NCBI GenBank assembly: GCA_963751615.1
Contig: CAVVVG010000007.1
Span: 525,720-589,719, forward strand
DNA: 64,000 nt
Reading direction: 5' to 3'
Source: Palsa-892 sp963751615
GTDB taxonomy: Bacteria > Pseudomonadota > Alphaproteobacteria > Rhizobiales > Xanthobacteraceae
Below are positions 8,513 through 17,153 of this stretch, piece by piece. The translations under genes were made by a program, and so were the position numbers. Numbering within the stretch: the stretch's first letter is position 1; the number at the start of each line of letters is the position of its first letter. The notes under the pieces are model-generated. The model had not been told where the DNA came from. It saw nothing but the letters and a program-made list of their open reading frames with translations, and did not search any database.

Positions 8513-9121
8513 GTGCAACGTTTGCTCGGACTGAGCCGCGTCATCGACGCAATCAATTCTCGTATCGGGAAATGGATGGCTTGGGCCATTCTGGCCGCTG
8601 TCGTGGTGTCGGCGGTCAACGCCGTTGTGCGAAAATTATTTAACGTAAGTTCCAATTCATGGCTCGAGCTTCAGTGGATGCTGTTTGCCGTTGTGTTTCT
8701 GTTGTGCTCGCCGTGGACGCTGATGGTGAACGAGCACATCCGCATCGACATCGTAAACAACGCGCTGCCGAAGGCCGTTCGCAATTGGATCGATGTTCTG
8801 GGCCATCTGTTTTTTCTGCTGCCTTTTACCGTGGTGATGGTCATAACAGGCTGGCCCTTTTTCCTCTCTTCAATTCAGCTCAATGAACAATCTTCAAATG
8901 CTGGTGGTCTCATCCAGTGGCCGGCGAAATTTCTCGTGCCATTATGCTTCGCCCTGCTGTTCTTTCAATGCATTTCCGAATTAATCAAACGCATCGCCGT
9001 AATGCGGGGGATAATTCCCGATCCATATGCGGAGCGGCAGCATCCGGCGAAAGCCGAGGTTGAAGAGCTGATCCAGGCGATCGAATCCGCTGATAAGCCC
9101 GTCACGGGAGGCAAGAAGTGA
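8513..9121 (+). CDS. TRAP transporter small permease (DctQ family)
   Basis: A 202-residue inner-membrane protein with four membrane helices (about residues 18-40, 55-72, 92-115 and 140-165), the DctQ fold. LQWMLFAVVFLLCSPWTLM and NEHIRIDIV carry the family's conserved pattern. It pairs with the large permease to form the secondary, Na+-driven TRAP transporter. It starts with GTG, with a GGGGGA ribosome site upstream, and its stop overlaps the start of the large permease by 4 bases (9118-9121), so the two are translationally coupled. The tail of about 40 residues after the last helix is charged. Confidence 0.9.
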   Translation: MQRLLGLSRVIDAINSRIGKWMAWAILAAVVVSAVNAVVRKLFNVSSNSWLELQWMLFAVVFLLCSPWTLMVNEHIRIDIVNNALPKAVRNWIDVLGHLFFLLPFTVVMVITGWPFFLSSIQLNEQSSNAGGLIQWPAKFLVPLCFALLFFQCISELIKRIAVMRGIIPDPYAERQHPAKAEVEELIQAIESADKPVTGGKK

Positions 9122-10779
9122 GCGCCTTCCTCGTCCACAACATGGCGCCGATCATGTTCGCATCGCTGATCTTCATTCTGTTGATCGGCTATCCCGTCGC
9201 CTTCTCACTCGCGGCAACCGGCCTCATCTACGCTTTGCTCGGCATCGAACTCGGGTTGTTCCGTCCTGATTTTCTTCAGGCCCTGCCCGAGCGTGTCTAC
9301 GGCATTATGAATAACGACGTACTGCTGGCAATTCCGTTCTTCACGTTCATGGGATTGATCCTGGAACGATCGGGAATGGCGGAAGACCTGTTGGATACGA
9401 TTGGCCAGTTGTTTGGCACTATTCGCGGCGGTCTCGCCTATGCGGTGATTTTTGTCGGTGCGTTGCTCGCCGCCACAACCGGCGTCGTTGCGGCTTCGGT
9501 GATCTCGATGGGCCTAATCTCGCTGCCGATCATGCTGCGCTACGGTTACGATCGGCGCGTGGCCACGGGAGTCATCGCCGCCTCCGGTACATTGGCGCAA
9601 ATTATTCCTCCGTCCCTCGTTTTGATCGTCATGGCGGATCAATTGGGTCGTTCAGTCGGCGACATGTATGAGGGCGCGTTTATTCCCGGCATTACGCTGG
9701 CAGGACTTTACGCACTCTACGTTTTGATCGTGACATTTTTGTATCCCAAGGCCGCGCCCGGTCTGCCTATTGAAGCCGTCGGGTTTCGCGAGGATGACGG
9801 CACGCGGGGGCTACCCTCGCTGACAATTCTCGCAATCATCAGCGGTGTATTTGGTTGGTACGTGATGCGGACTTCGACTTCGCACGGTGCGGATCTCGTT
9901 GTGCTGACAATGTTCAATGGGATCGTCTTCGCCTTTGCTGTTTCCGTCGCGAATTGGCTATTCGACCGATTCTTTGGCTTTCGCTTCCTGTCGCGACTGG
10001 CGCAGCAAGTGACTTTTGCAATGGTGCCGCCATTATTTTTGATTTTCCTTGTGCTCGGTACGATCTTTCTTGGCGTGGCTACGCCGACGGAAGGCGGCGC
10101 CATGGGTGCCTCGGGCGCGCTCATCCTTGCGATCATGAAACGGCGTCTCACTTGGGATCTCGTGCGCCAGGCCACGGAATCGACGGCGAAACTCTCTGCC
10201 TTTGTCATCTTCATCTTGCTTGGCGCCAGAACTTTCACACTGACGTTCTATGGCGTCGACGGACATCGCTGGGTTGAGGATCTTCTCGTTTCACTGCCCG
10301 GCGGACCACTCGGCTTTCTGATTTTTGTCAACGTTTTCGTTTTTCTCCTCGCCTTTTTTCTCGACTTCTTCGAAATCGCCTTCATCGTCATTCCGCTGCT
10401 GGCAGCGCCCGCAGAACGTCTGGGGATTGATCTGATCTGGTTCGGCGTGATCCTGGGTGTCAATATGCAAACATCGTTCATGCACCCACCATTCGGTTTT
10501 GCCCTGTTTTACCTGCGTTCGGTGGCACCGAAGGAAAGTTACCTCGATCGATTAACCGGCAAGCGCATGGAGCCCGTAACAACCGGCCAGATTTACTGGG
10601 GATCGATTCCGTTCGTGATTATTCAATGTATCATGGTTGTCTTGGTGATCGCTTTTCCCGCCATGGTCATGCATTACAAGGGCGTCGGCACAGGGGTCGA
10701 CCCAAACAAAGTCAAGATCGACATCCAGATGCCCGATATCGCTCCGCCGCTCGATTTCGGTCCGCCGAAGATCCAATAG
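9118..10779 (+). CDS. TRAP transporter large permease (DctM family)
   Basis: A 553-residue polytopic membrane protein, the ion-coupled translocating subunit of a TRAP transporter. It is longer than the usual 430 residues because of an insertion near residues 215-290, a form seen in TakP-type systems for 2-oxoacids. Recognisable pieces are LIGYPVAFSLAATGLIY at the start, GVVAASVISMGLISLPIML, GTLAQIIPPSLVLIVMADQL, and VATPTEGGAMGASGALILA. It overlaps the DctQ gene and begins with GTG. A hairpin terminator follows directly. The matching binding protein is convergent just downstream. Confidence 0.93.
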   Translation: MSAFLVHNMAPIMFASLIFILLIGYPVAFSLAATGLIYALLGIELGLFRPDFLQALPERVYGIMNNDVLLAIPFFTFMGLILERSGMAEDLLDTIGQLFGTIRGGLAYAVIFVGALLAATTGVVAASVISMGLISLPIMLRYGYDRRVATGVIAASGTLAQIIPPSLVLIVMADQLGRSVGDMYEGAFIPGITLAGLYALYVLIVTFLYPKAAPGLPIEAVGFREDDGTRGLPSLTILAIISGVFGWYVMRTSTSHGADLVVLTMFNGIVFAFAVSVANWLFDRFFGFRFLSRLAQQVTFAMVPPLFLIFLVLGTIFLGVATPTEGGAMGASGALILAIMKRRLTWDLVRQATESTAKLSAFVIFILLGARTFTLTFYGVDGHRWVEDLLVSLPGGPLGFLIFVNVFVFLLAFFLDFFEIAFIVIPLLAAPAERLGIDLIWFGVILGVNMQTSFMHPPFGFALFYLRSVAPKESYLDRLTGKRMEPVTTGQIYWGSIPFVIIQCIMVVLVIAFPAMVMHYKGVGTGVDPNKVKIDIQMPDIAPPLDFGPPKIQ

Positions 10780-10782
10780 ATC

Positions 10783-10830
10783 AAAACAAAAGCGCCCCAG
10801 GGCTGAAGCTCCGGGGCGCGTGTTCTTTTA
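10783..10830. terminator. Bidirectional terminator between dctM and dctP
   Basis: GCGCCCC (10792-10798) and GGGGCGC (10813-10819) form a GC stem. It is flanked by an A-rich tract on the left and TGTTCTTTTA on the right, so it can stop transcription from both strands. It lies exactly between two convergent genes. Confidence 0.75.
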
Positions 10831-10847
10831 GTCGATTGTCGGATAGC

Positions 10848-11942
10848 TCAGGTCCAGTTTTTTCCGCGCGTGCGGATCATAAAACTGTCATAGGTATACT
10901 CTGCCACCTGCCACCACAGATACTCATCACTGCGAAAGCCCGCGATCGAATCCCATATCTTTTTGAAATCGGCATTGGACGCCGAAATCTCGGCATAGCG
11001 TTCGGTTGCAGCCTTGAGGCTCGCTTCCATGATGGGCTGAGAGAATGGTCTAAGCTGCGCCCCCGCCGCCACCAAGCGCTTAAGCGCTTGCGGGTTGAGG
11101 GAATCATACTTTCCGGTCAACGAGATGTTGCAGTACGCACATGCTGCCGTCAGGATCGCCTGATAGCTCTTTGGCAGGCTATTCCACTTTTCGAGATTAA
11201 ACATACTGTGGAGGACGGTGCCGCCTTCCCACCAGCCCGGATAATAATAGTATTTCGCGACTTTATAGAAGCCGAGTTTCTCATCATCGTAGGGGCCGAC
11301 CCATTCAGCCGCGTCGACTGTTCCTTTTTCGAGTGCGGGATAGATGTCGCCGCCGGCGAGTTGCTGCGGCACTAAACCGAGCTTCGATAACACCGATCCG
11401 GCAAGCGCGCTGATGCGCATCTTAATGCCCTTAATATCGTCGACCGTGTTGATCTCCTTGGCAAACCAGCCGCCCATTTGGGTGCCCGTGTTACCCGTGG
11501 GCAATCCATACATATTAAATTTCTTGAAAAATTCGTTCAGCAACTCGTTACCACCGTGGTGCATCATCCACGAGTTCTGCATGCGGGTGTTCAGGCCGAA
11601 GGGCACCGCGCAAGCAAGCGAGAACGTCGGATCTTTGCCGAAGAAATAATAATTGGCGGTATGGGACATTTCGACGGTGCCATTGCTTACGGCATCGTTG
11701 ACCTGCAGACCGGGTACGATTTCGCCGGCAGCGAACGGCTGAATCTGGAATTTGTTGTCCGAATTTTCCGCCACGATCTTGGAAAATAGTTCCGCTGTGC
11801 CCCAAAGCGTATCGAGCGATTTCGGAAAGCTCGAAGCCAACCGCCACTTTATTTCGGGCATGGATTGCGCAATCGCAGGTGCTGCGATCGTCGAGGCAGC
11901 AAGTCCGACACCGGTTGTTTTCAAAAAATCACGACGTTTCAT
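10848..11942 (-). CDS. TRAP transporter substrate-binding protein, TakP-like
   Basis: A 364-residue periplasmic binding protein with a twin-arginine signal (MKRRDFLKTTGVG, then a hydrophobic run ending at AIAQS). The mature part matches TakP, which binds pyruvate and other 2-oxo acids as a dimer: VPQQLAGGDIYPALEKGT, DAAEWVGPYDDEKLGF and YYYPGWWEGG are signature segments. Substrate by homology is therefore a 2-oxo acid or related carboxylate. Although it belongs with the DctQ/DctM genes just upstream on the map, it is convergent with them and must use its own promoter in the 120-base gap before 12063. This separation of binding protein and permease transcription would allow unequal expression. 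Confidence 0.92.
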   Translation of the reverse strand: MKRRDFLKTTGVGLAASTIAAPAIAQSMPEIKWRLASSFPKSLDTLWGTAELFSKIVAENSDNKFQIQPFAAGEIVPGLQVNDAVSNGTVEMSHTANYYFFGKDPTFSLACAVPFGLNTRMQNSWMMHHGGNELLNEFFKKFNMYGLPTGNTGTQMGGWFAKEINTVDDIKGIKMRISALAGSVLSKLGLVPQQLAGGDIYPALEKGTVDAAEWVGPYDDEKLGFYKVAKYYYYPGWWEGGTVLHSMFNLEKWNSLPKSYQAILTAACAYCNISLTGKYDSLNPQALKRLVAAGAQLRPFSQPIMEASLKAATERYAEISASNADFKKIWDSIAGFRSDEYLWWQVAEYTYDSFMIRTRGKNWT

Positions 11943-12062
11943 TCAGTTTCTCCCCTTTAATCTTGGGCGACGCTAGCTCATGACCGCCTCCGAGCCAACT
12001 AATGTTCGAGTAATATCGTATCCCTTCTTTAGTTTTGATGCAGCGCAAAAAGCGCCAAAGCC

Positions 12063-13196
12063 TCAGTTTTCTATGACTATTTTTGGCGCCGGCTTACTGC
12101 CTGTTTGTCCGCTTTCAAGCCGGGCACGGACCCGGCTGGCAATCTCACGATATACTTTGGCGTGCGAGCTGTCAGGTTTGGTCGCGACGATCGGCAATCC
12201 GGCATCAGATGTTTCGCGAATTTCGACCTCGAGCGGCACCTCACCGAGAAACGGGACATTCAGACGATCCGCTTCGGACTTCGCGCCACCGTGACCGAAA
12301 GGATCGGACCGCTTGCCGCAATGTGGACAGAGAAAATAGCTCATGTTCTCGACGACGCCGAGCACGGGCACATCGACCCGCTTGAACATCGCAATTCCGC
12401 GGCGCGCATCGATCAGCGCTAAATCCTGAGGTGTAGAAACGATAACCGCACCCGCAAGCGGCACCTGCTGGGCGAGCGTCAATTGCGCATCGCCGGTGCC
12501 CGGCGGCATATCGACAACGAGCACGTCAAGCTTGCCCCATTCGACCTCTCGCAACATTTGGGTAATGGCCGACATCACCATTGGTCCACGCCAGATCATC
12601 GGCGTTTCCTCATCGACGAGAAATCCGATGGACATGACCTTCAAGCCGTAACTTTCGATCGGACGCAATGTGTGTCCGCCGATCGTTTCAGGACGGCCTT
12701 TGATCGCAAGCAGGCGCGGAACGGATGGGCCATAGATGTCGGCGTCCAGAAGCCCGACCGCAAGACCAAGATCCTGTAATCCAAGCGCAAGATTGACCGC
12801 TGTCGTTGATTTTCCGACGCCGCCCTTTCCCGATGCGACAGCGATGATTTTTTCAATACCGGGAATGCCGGAGATGCGCGGCGGTTGTGGATGAGCATGC
12901 GGTGCGGCGGCTCCTGCACGCGGTGGTGGCGCTGTGGACGTTGTTCCTCCGCTTCGTTCAGCAGTAAGCGCAATTAAAACCGACTCGACCCCAGGAATGT
13001 TCCGTACCGTTTCTTCAGCCGCTTTTCGTGCCGTTTCCCAGGTCGGTGCAGCGTTTGCATCAACGGTAAGCGAGAAAAACACTTTCCCGCCGGTCACAAC
13101 AATATCGGAAAGTTTTCCGGAGGCCGGCAAATCAACGCCATCCGGACCCTTAACGGATTTCAGTCGTTCGCGGATTTGATCAATACTGACTGTCAT
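12063..13196 (-). CDS. apbC: Mrp/NBP35-family Fe-S carrier ATPase ApbC
   Basis: A 377-residue P-loop ATPase that carries and transfers 4Fe-4S clusters to target enzymes in the cytoplasm. Residues 1-80 are a DUF59/MIP18-like domain. A Pro/Ala/His-rich linker follows, then the deviant Walker A SGKGGVGKST at 122-131, the DADIYGPS motif, and a C-terminal LCPHCGKR pair of cysteines that bridges the cluster in the dimer. The GST gene lies 9 bases upstream on the same strand, so the two probably form an operon. Fe-S users nearby include moaA and the DUF971 gene, but the link is only suggestive. Confidence 0.95.
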   Translation of the reverse strand: MTVSIDQIRERLKSVKGPDGVDLPASGKLSDIVVTGGKVFFSLTVDANAAPTWETARKAAEETVRNIPGVESVLIALTAERSGGTTSTAPPPRAGAAAPHAHPQPPRISGIPGIEKIIAVASGKGGVGKSTTAVNLALGLQDLGLAVGLLDADIYGPSVPRLLAIKGRPETIGGHTLRPIESYGLKVMSIGFLVDEETPMIWRGPMVMSAITQMLREVEWGKLDVLVVDMPPGTGDAQLTLAQQVPLAGAVIVSTPQDLALIDARRGIAMFKRVDVPVLGVVENMSYFLCPHCGKRSDPFGHGGAKSEADRLNVPFLGEVPLEVEIRETSDAGLPIVATKPDSSHAKVYREIASRVRARLESGQTGSKPAPKIVIEN

Positions 13197-13205
13197 CTTC
13201 GACTT

Positions 13206-13814
13206 TCAAGCGGTTGCACTCGGCCGTGCTGCCAACTCGGCATGCCAGCGGCGAACATTGTTGTATTTTTCGGAAAGTTCGATTTTTGCAGGCTTCATAA
13301 AATCTACGCTCACCAAACCGGTAATATCCGCCACAGTAAAACGATCGCCTGCGATAAAACGTCGACCGGCAAGCTCGCGTTCCATCAAATCGAGAAACTC
13401 GAACACCCTCGGCTTATTTGCTTCACCCCATGGCGCAATCTGCACTTCCATCTTCGCCATCGCGGGATGCAAATGACGAAAGACTGCTTGCACGGCAATG
13501 TAAAGCCCTAACTCGATACGGCGATTCCACATCTCGATTTTTGCGATCTCCAAAGCGTCGCGACCAAATAAATTCGGATTCGGGTAGAGCGCCTCGAAAT
13601 AGCGGCAGATTGCCATGGTCTCGGTAATTACTGTTCCATCGTCAAGCTCGAGAACCGGCACGCGCTGCAGAGGGTTCAGTTCACTAAAGGATTTTTCCTT
13701 CTGTTCCAGCTTTCCCAGATCGACCATCACTTTCGGAATCTCGATGCCTTTTTCGGCGAGGAAAATGCGCACACGTCGCGGACTTGGAGCGCGGCCGCCA
13801 TCATACAGCTTCAT
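13206..13814 (-). CDS. Glutathione S-transferase family protein
   Basis: Starts at ATG 13814 (MKLYDGGRAPSP); an upstream in-frame start at 13850 would add residues that do not fit the fold. The 202-residue protein has an N-terminal thioredoxin-like glutathione domain (NPLQRVPVLELDDGTVITET, where VPVL gives the cis-Pro and ITET binds the gamma-glutamyl group). The C-terminal domain is all helical, with FTVADITGLVSVDF as the N-capping motif. Substrate unknown. It is first in a likely operon with apbC. Its promoter is divergent from that of the histidine kinase at 13985. Confidence 0.88.
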   Translation of the reverse strand: MKLYDGGRAPSPRRVRIFLAEKGIEIPKVMVDLGKLEQKEKSFSELNPLQRVPVLELDDGTVITETMAICRYFEALYPNPNLFGRDALEIAKIEMWNRRIELGLYIAVQAVFRHLHPAMAKMEVQIAPWGEANKPRVFEFLDLMERELAGRRFIAGDRFTVADITGLVSVDFMKPAKIELSEKYNNVRRWHAELAARPSATA

Positions 13815-13905
13815 TGGCTTCCCACCTTCTTTGCAGTCGATCACGGGCACCAGACACGGGCAAGACGTGTAGAAATTGCCCGCGCAAGGCGCGATTTAGA
13901 TTTAA

Positions 13906-13937
13906 TTAACCATGCTTTTGAGGCCGCTGTTAACCAC
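13906..13937 (+). promoter_or_regulatory. Possible CtrA half-sites
   Basis: TTAACCAT at 13906-13913 is identical to the CtrA half-site known in alphaproteobacteria, and TTAACCAC follows at 13930-13937. They lie 48-80 bases before the start of a cell-cycle-type histidine kinase and also upstream of the divergent GST. Only sequence resemblance supports this. Confidence 0.35.
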
Positions 13938-13984
13938 CTTTCCGCGATTGTGGCGAAGACAATTCAGGACGGCGGATCAAGACC

Positions 13985-15544
13985 ATGCCAGGGCACCAAG
14001 CCCGCGGGGACGAGCGTGCGGCGGATGCCGCGCGCGCAGCGCATGAACAACGACTAAGACTTAGCCGCAGCGTTCGCGAAACGCGCGAGCGCCTGACATC
14101 GACTCATGGAATCAAGCCCGCGTACGAATTGCTCAGGCTTTATGCCGAGCATCGTTTGGGCAGCTCCCTCGCGCTCTTCCTCCTTATCTCAACGTTCGGT
14201 TTGGCAACAAGCCTCTGGACCGGCGGCCACTCGGCGCTCATCTGGACAGCTCTTGCCCTTTTGATTCACGCGTCAAACGTTGTTGCGTGCCGTCGCTTTC
14301 TTTCAACCCCGATGCAACCCGATTTGCTGCGACGCTATCGAACCCTGTTCGTGATGTTCGATTTTTTGTTTGGTATCTCCTGGATCTTGAATATAAACGT
14401 GCTGCTCGAGGTCGCAGCGCAAGGCACGGGCGACTTCACTCTCTTTGCGATGTTGCTTGTGGTCGCGGTGTTTTCGATGCTGGCTTTTAGCGTGCCGGCC
14501 GCCGTGTATGCCTCGACCATTCCGGTCGCCGGTATAGTCGCACTGCAATATATACTACGCGGAGAGCCGCAAGATCTGGTACTCGCCGGCCTGACGGCGG
14601 GCGCCGAGGCCTATTTCGTCATGGTCTCGAATCGGCTGCATGTTGCCGCGATTGCGGCGCTTGAAGCCCGCGGCCAGCTCGACGATCTCATCGGCGAACT
14701 CGAACAAGCCAAGGCGAAATCGGACGAGGGCGCGCGCCGCGCAGATGCCGCGAACCTGGCAAAATCTCGGTTCCTTGCTCAGATGAGCCATGAATTACGC
14801 ACACCGCTGAATGCCATTCTCGGTTTTTCCGAGGTCATGAAGAATCAGCTGCTCGGAAATCACTCGGTACCCGCTTACGCTGAATACGCAAGCGACATTC
14901 ATGATTCCGGCAATCATTTGCTTAACCTAATCAACGAGGTTCTTGACCTCTCGCGTATCGAAGCAGGCCGATATGAGCTGAACGAAGAAGCGATTAGCCT
15001 CACTCACGTCGCGAAAGAGTGTCACAATCTGCTCAACATGCGTGCCAAGAGTCGCGGCATCACCATCCATGAGAACTTCGAACTCGATTTGCCGAAACTA
15101 TGGGCTGATGAACGCGCGATGCGGCAGATTTGCCTCAATCTATTTTCCAATGCGATAAAGTTCACGCCGCAGGGCGGAGAGATCTGGATCAAGGTGGGAT
15201 GGACGGCCTCCGGTGGTCAATATCTCAGTGTACGCGATACCGGCCCCGGAATCCCGGAAGAAGAACTTCCGGTCGTGCTCGCATCCTTCGGACAAGGCAC
15301 AAACTCGATCAAGAGTGCCGAACAAGGTGCGGGACTTGGTCTTCCAATCGTCAAAGGTCTCGTCGATCTGCACAGCGGCAGCTTTACTCTTCGTTCGAAA
15401 CTACGCGAAGGCACGGAAGTAATCGTCACATTTCCCGCCGAGCGTGCGATGACCGCGCTTCCGCCAATCAGCACCGCTCCGCCTTTGCAGCCGCACCCCA
15501 ACGATGCGGAAAAACCAAACATCCGCGTCACGCGGTCCACTTAA
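13985..15544 (+). CDS. Membrane histidine kinase, DivJ/PleC/PdhS type
   Basis: A 519-residue sensor kinase. Residues 1-55 are basic and cytoplasmic; about six membrane helices follow (residues 58-215) with little periplasmic loop. A coiled coil at 225-265 leads to the HisKA box SHELRTPLNAILGFSEVM, with the phosphorylated His at 269. The HATPase domain has NLFSNAIKFTPQGG, DTGPGIPEEEL and GAGLGLPIVKGLVDLH. The HisKA sequence closely resembles kinases that phosphorylate the single-domain regulator DivK in alphaproteobacteria. Possible CtrA half-sites lie in its promoter. A retropepsin-like gene follows after 15 bases and is probably co-transcribed. The exact orthologue is not decidable from sequence alone. 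Confidence 0.85.
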   Translation: MPGHQARGDERAADAARAAHEQRLRLSRSVRETRERLTSTHGIKPAYELLRLYAEHRLGSSLALFLLISTFGLATSLWTGGHSALIWTALALLIHASNVVACRRFLSTPMQPDLLRRYRTLFVMFDFLFGISWILNINVLLEVAAQGTGDFTLFAMLLVVAVFSMLAFSVPAAVYASTIPVAGIVALQYILRGEPQDLVLAGLTAGAEAYFVMVSNRLHVAAIAALEARGQLDDLIGELEQAKAKSDEGARRADAANLAKSRFLAQMSHELRTPLNAILGFSEVMKNQLLGNHSVPAYAEYASDIHDSGNHLLNLINEVLDLSRIEAGRYELNEEAISLTHVAKECHNLLNMRAKSRGITIHENFELDLPKLWADERAMRQICLNLFSNAIKFTPQGGEIWIKVGWTASGGQYLSVRDTGPGIPEEELPVVLASFGQGTNSIKSAEQGAGLGLPIVKGLVDLHSGSFTLRSKLREGTEVIVTFPAERAMTALPPISTAPPLQPHPNDAEKPNIRVTRST

Positions 15545-15559
15545 TAGCAAGGTCTCGTC

Positions 15560-16270
15560 ATGCGCGCTGATCGCCCACTTTGGCTTGTTGTCGCTGCACT
15601 CGGCATCGCCGTGCTGGCATTAGCGATGCGGTCCGAACACCAAACAATCGGTGGCATCGGTCTCGGCTCTATTGCCACTTTGATTACCGGCGTCGTTCTG
15701 ATCATAATGGTTTTCGGCGCGCTTTCCGCGCTGATCTATACCCGTATCGGCGAAACGCTACGGCTTGGGATTTTCTGGTTCAGCATCGTCGGTGCTGGCG
15801 CGCTAATTTATAGCTACCGTAGCCCTCTGCAATCTGCGGGCGATAGAGTTCTGGCGGAGCTTTCTCCCGCTACGGCCTATTTGCTACAATTCTCTGGCCG
15901 CGCGGTGGAAATCGCACGCGCCCGCGAAGGCGATTTCAATATCAAGGTGCAGATCAATGGGGCGCCGGTGCTGATGCTTGTCGATACGGGTGCATCAAGC
16001 GTGGTGCTGACCGCCGAGGCCGCAAAAAAAATCGGCTTGCCGGTTGAACTGTTGCGATACGATATCCCGATCGAAACCGCGAACGGACGCAGCCGCGCGG
16101 CACCGGTGGTGCTGGAACGGGTGACAATCGGCGGAATTGTTGAGCGAGGTGTTCCGGCTCTCGTTTCGGCGCCTGGCGATCTGAAACTCAGCCTACTCGG
16201 CATGAGCTTCCTGAAACGCATGGAATCAATTGAAATGCGCGGCGAGCGAATGGTTATGCGCGGGAAGTAG
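15560..16270 (+). CDS. Membrane-anchored retropepsin-like aspartic protease (TIGR02281 type)
   Basis: A 236-residue protein with three N-terminal hydrophobic helices (about 8-25, 32-55 and 67-85). A single retropepsin domain follows at about residues 130-235. The active-site motif is LVDTGASSVVLTAEAAKKIG, which supplies one catalytic Asp per monomer, and LSLLGMSFLKRM is the downstream hydrophobic-Gly motif of the fold. Single-domain retropepsins act as dimers. Such proteins are common in alphaproteobacteria, with few known substrates. It is 15 bases behind the histidine kinase. A role in processing envelope proteins is inference. Confidence 0.85.
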   Translation: MRADRPLWLVVAALGIAVLALAMRSEHQTIGGIGLGSIATLITGVVLIIMVFGALSALIYTRIGETLRLGIFWFSIVGAGALIYSYRSPLQSAGDRVLAELSPATAYLLQFSGRAVEIARAREGDFNIKVQINGAPVLMLVDTGASSVVLTAEAAKKIGLPVELLRYDIPIETANGRSRAAPVVLERVTIGGIVERGVPALVSAPGDLKLSLLGMSFLKRMESIEMRGERMVMRGK

Positions 16271-16278
16271 GCTTCCCG

Positions 16279-17112
16279 CTAAAATAAAAGATTGATCAAA
16301 AACCGCGTTGCGACCAAAACTAAAAACAAGCCAAACGCGATTTCAAGTTTTCGTCTCGAAATGTGATGCGCGAGTCGCACCCCATATGGCGTAGTAAGCA
16401 CAGTCACCGGCGCGAAAAGCGCAAGACCCAAAAACGAAACATAACCGACTGAAAAAGGTGGCAGGAGCGATTGCTGCGGCCAACCGGCAATCATGTAGCC
16501 AATCGCGCCCGGCACGGAGATGAACGCGCCGAGGCCGGACGACGTTGCAATGGCGACGTGGATAGTCTCACCGAACAAAGTGAGGAATAATGTGGAAAAT
16601 GCGCCGCCCGCGACGCCAATCAGCGACGATATGAGACCAATACCATACCCGACGCTAATCAGGACTGAAGTTGATGGAAGGCGATTAGCTAGTTTCCAAG
16701 AAGCGCGGCCGAATAAATGCTTCAGCCCGATCCCATAACCGAATACGACAAAAATTAATTTGAAAAGCGCCCCAGGCGCATAAAAGGCAATAATACTTCC
16801 CGTCACGACTCCAAGCACGACCGGGATAGCCCAGACACGCAACACATTGGTGAGAATTGCGGACCGCGATCGGTGGGACAAATATGAACGAATGGATACG
16901 GGAACGATAATCGCAAGAGAAGTCCCTACGCAGAGCTGCATGCGAACGTTGTCCGCAACCCCGATCAAACGGAAAAGTTCGAAGAGAACCGGCACCGTGA
17001 TGGCCGCTCCGCCAATACCCAAAAGGCCGGCGAGCAGGCCGGTGAGGATCCCGGCAATGATAATGGCACCAGCGAGCAGAGCTATTTCGCTAGCGGGCAT
17101 GCCGAACAACAT
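16279..17112 (-). CDS. TauE/SafE family anion exporter
   Basis: A 277-residue inner-membrane protein with about eight helices in two repeats. GLLAGLLGIGGAAITVPVLFEL near the N-terminus and GVAGGAFSTLFLTLFG in the second half are the family's paired Gly-rich motifs. Family members export sulfite, sulfoacetate or other small organosulfur anions. Starts possible at 17112 or 17100 (MPASEIALLAG). It lies 41 bases after dusA on the same strand and is convergent with the retropepsin gene, with 8 bases between. No sulfur-metabolism gene is adjacent, so the substrate is open. Confidence 0.88.
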   Translation of the reverse strand: MLFGMPASEIALLAGAIIIAGILTGLLAGLLGIGGAAITVPVLFELFRLIGVADNVRMQLCVGTSLAIIVPVSIRSYLSHRSRSAILTNVLRVWAIPVVLGVVTGSIIAFYAPGALFKLIFVVFGYGIGLKHLFGRASWKLANRLPSTSVLISVGYGIGLISSLIGVAGGAFSTLFLTLFGETIHVAIATSSGLGAFISVPGAIGYMIAGWPQQSLLPPFSVGYVSFLGLALFAPVTVLTTPYGVRLAHHISRRKLEIAFGLFLVLVATRFLINLLF

Positions 17113-17153
17113 TTTTGCTCCGGAGAAACCGGCCCGAACGAACCAGAAACGAT

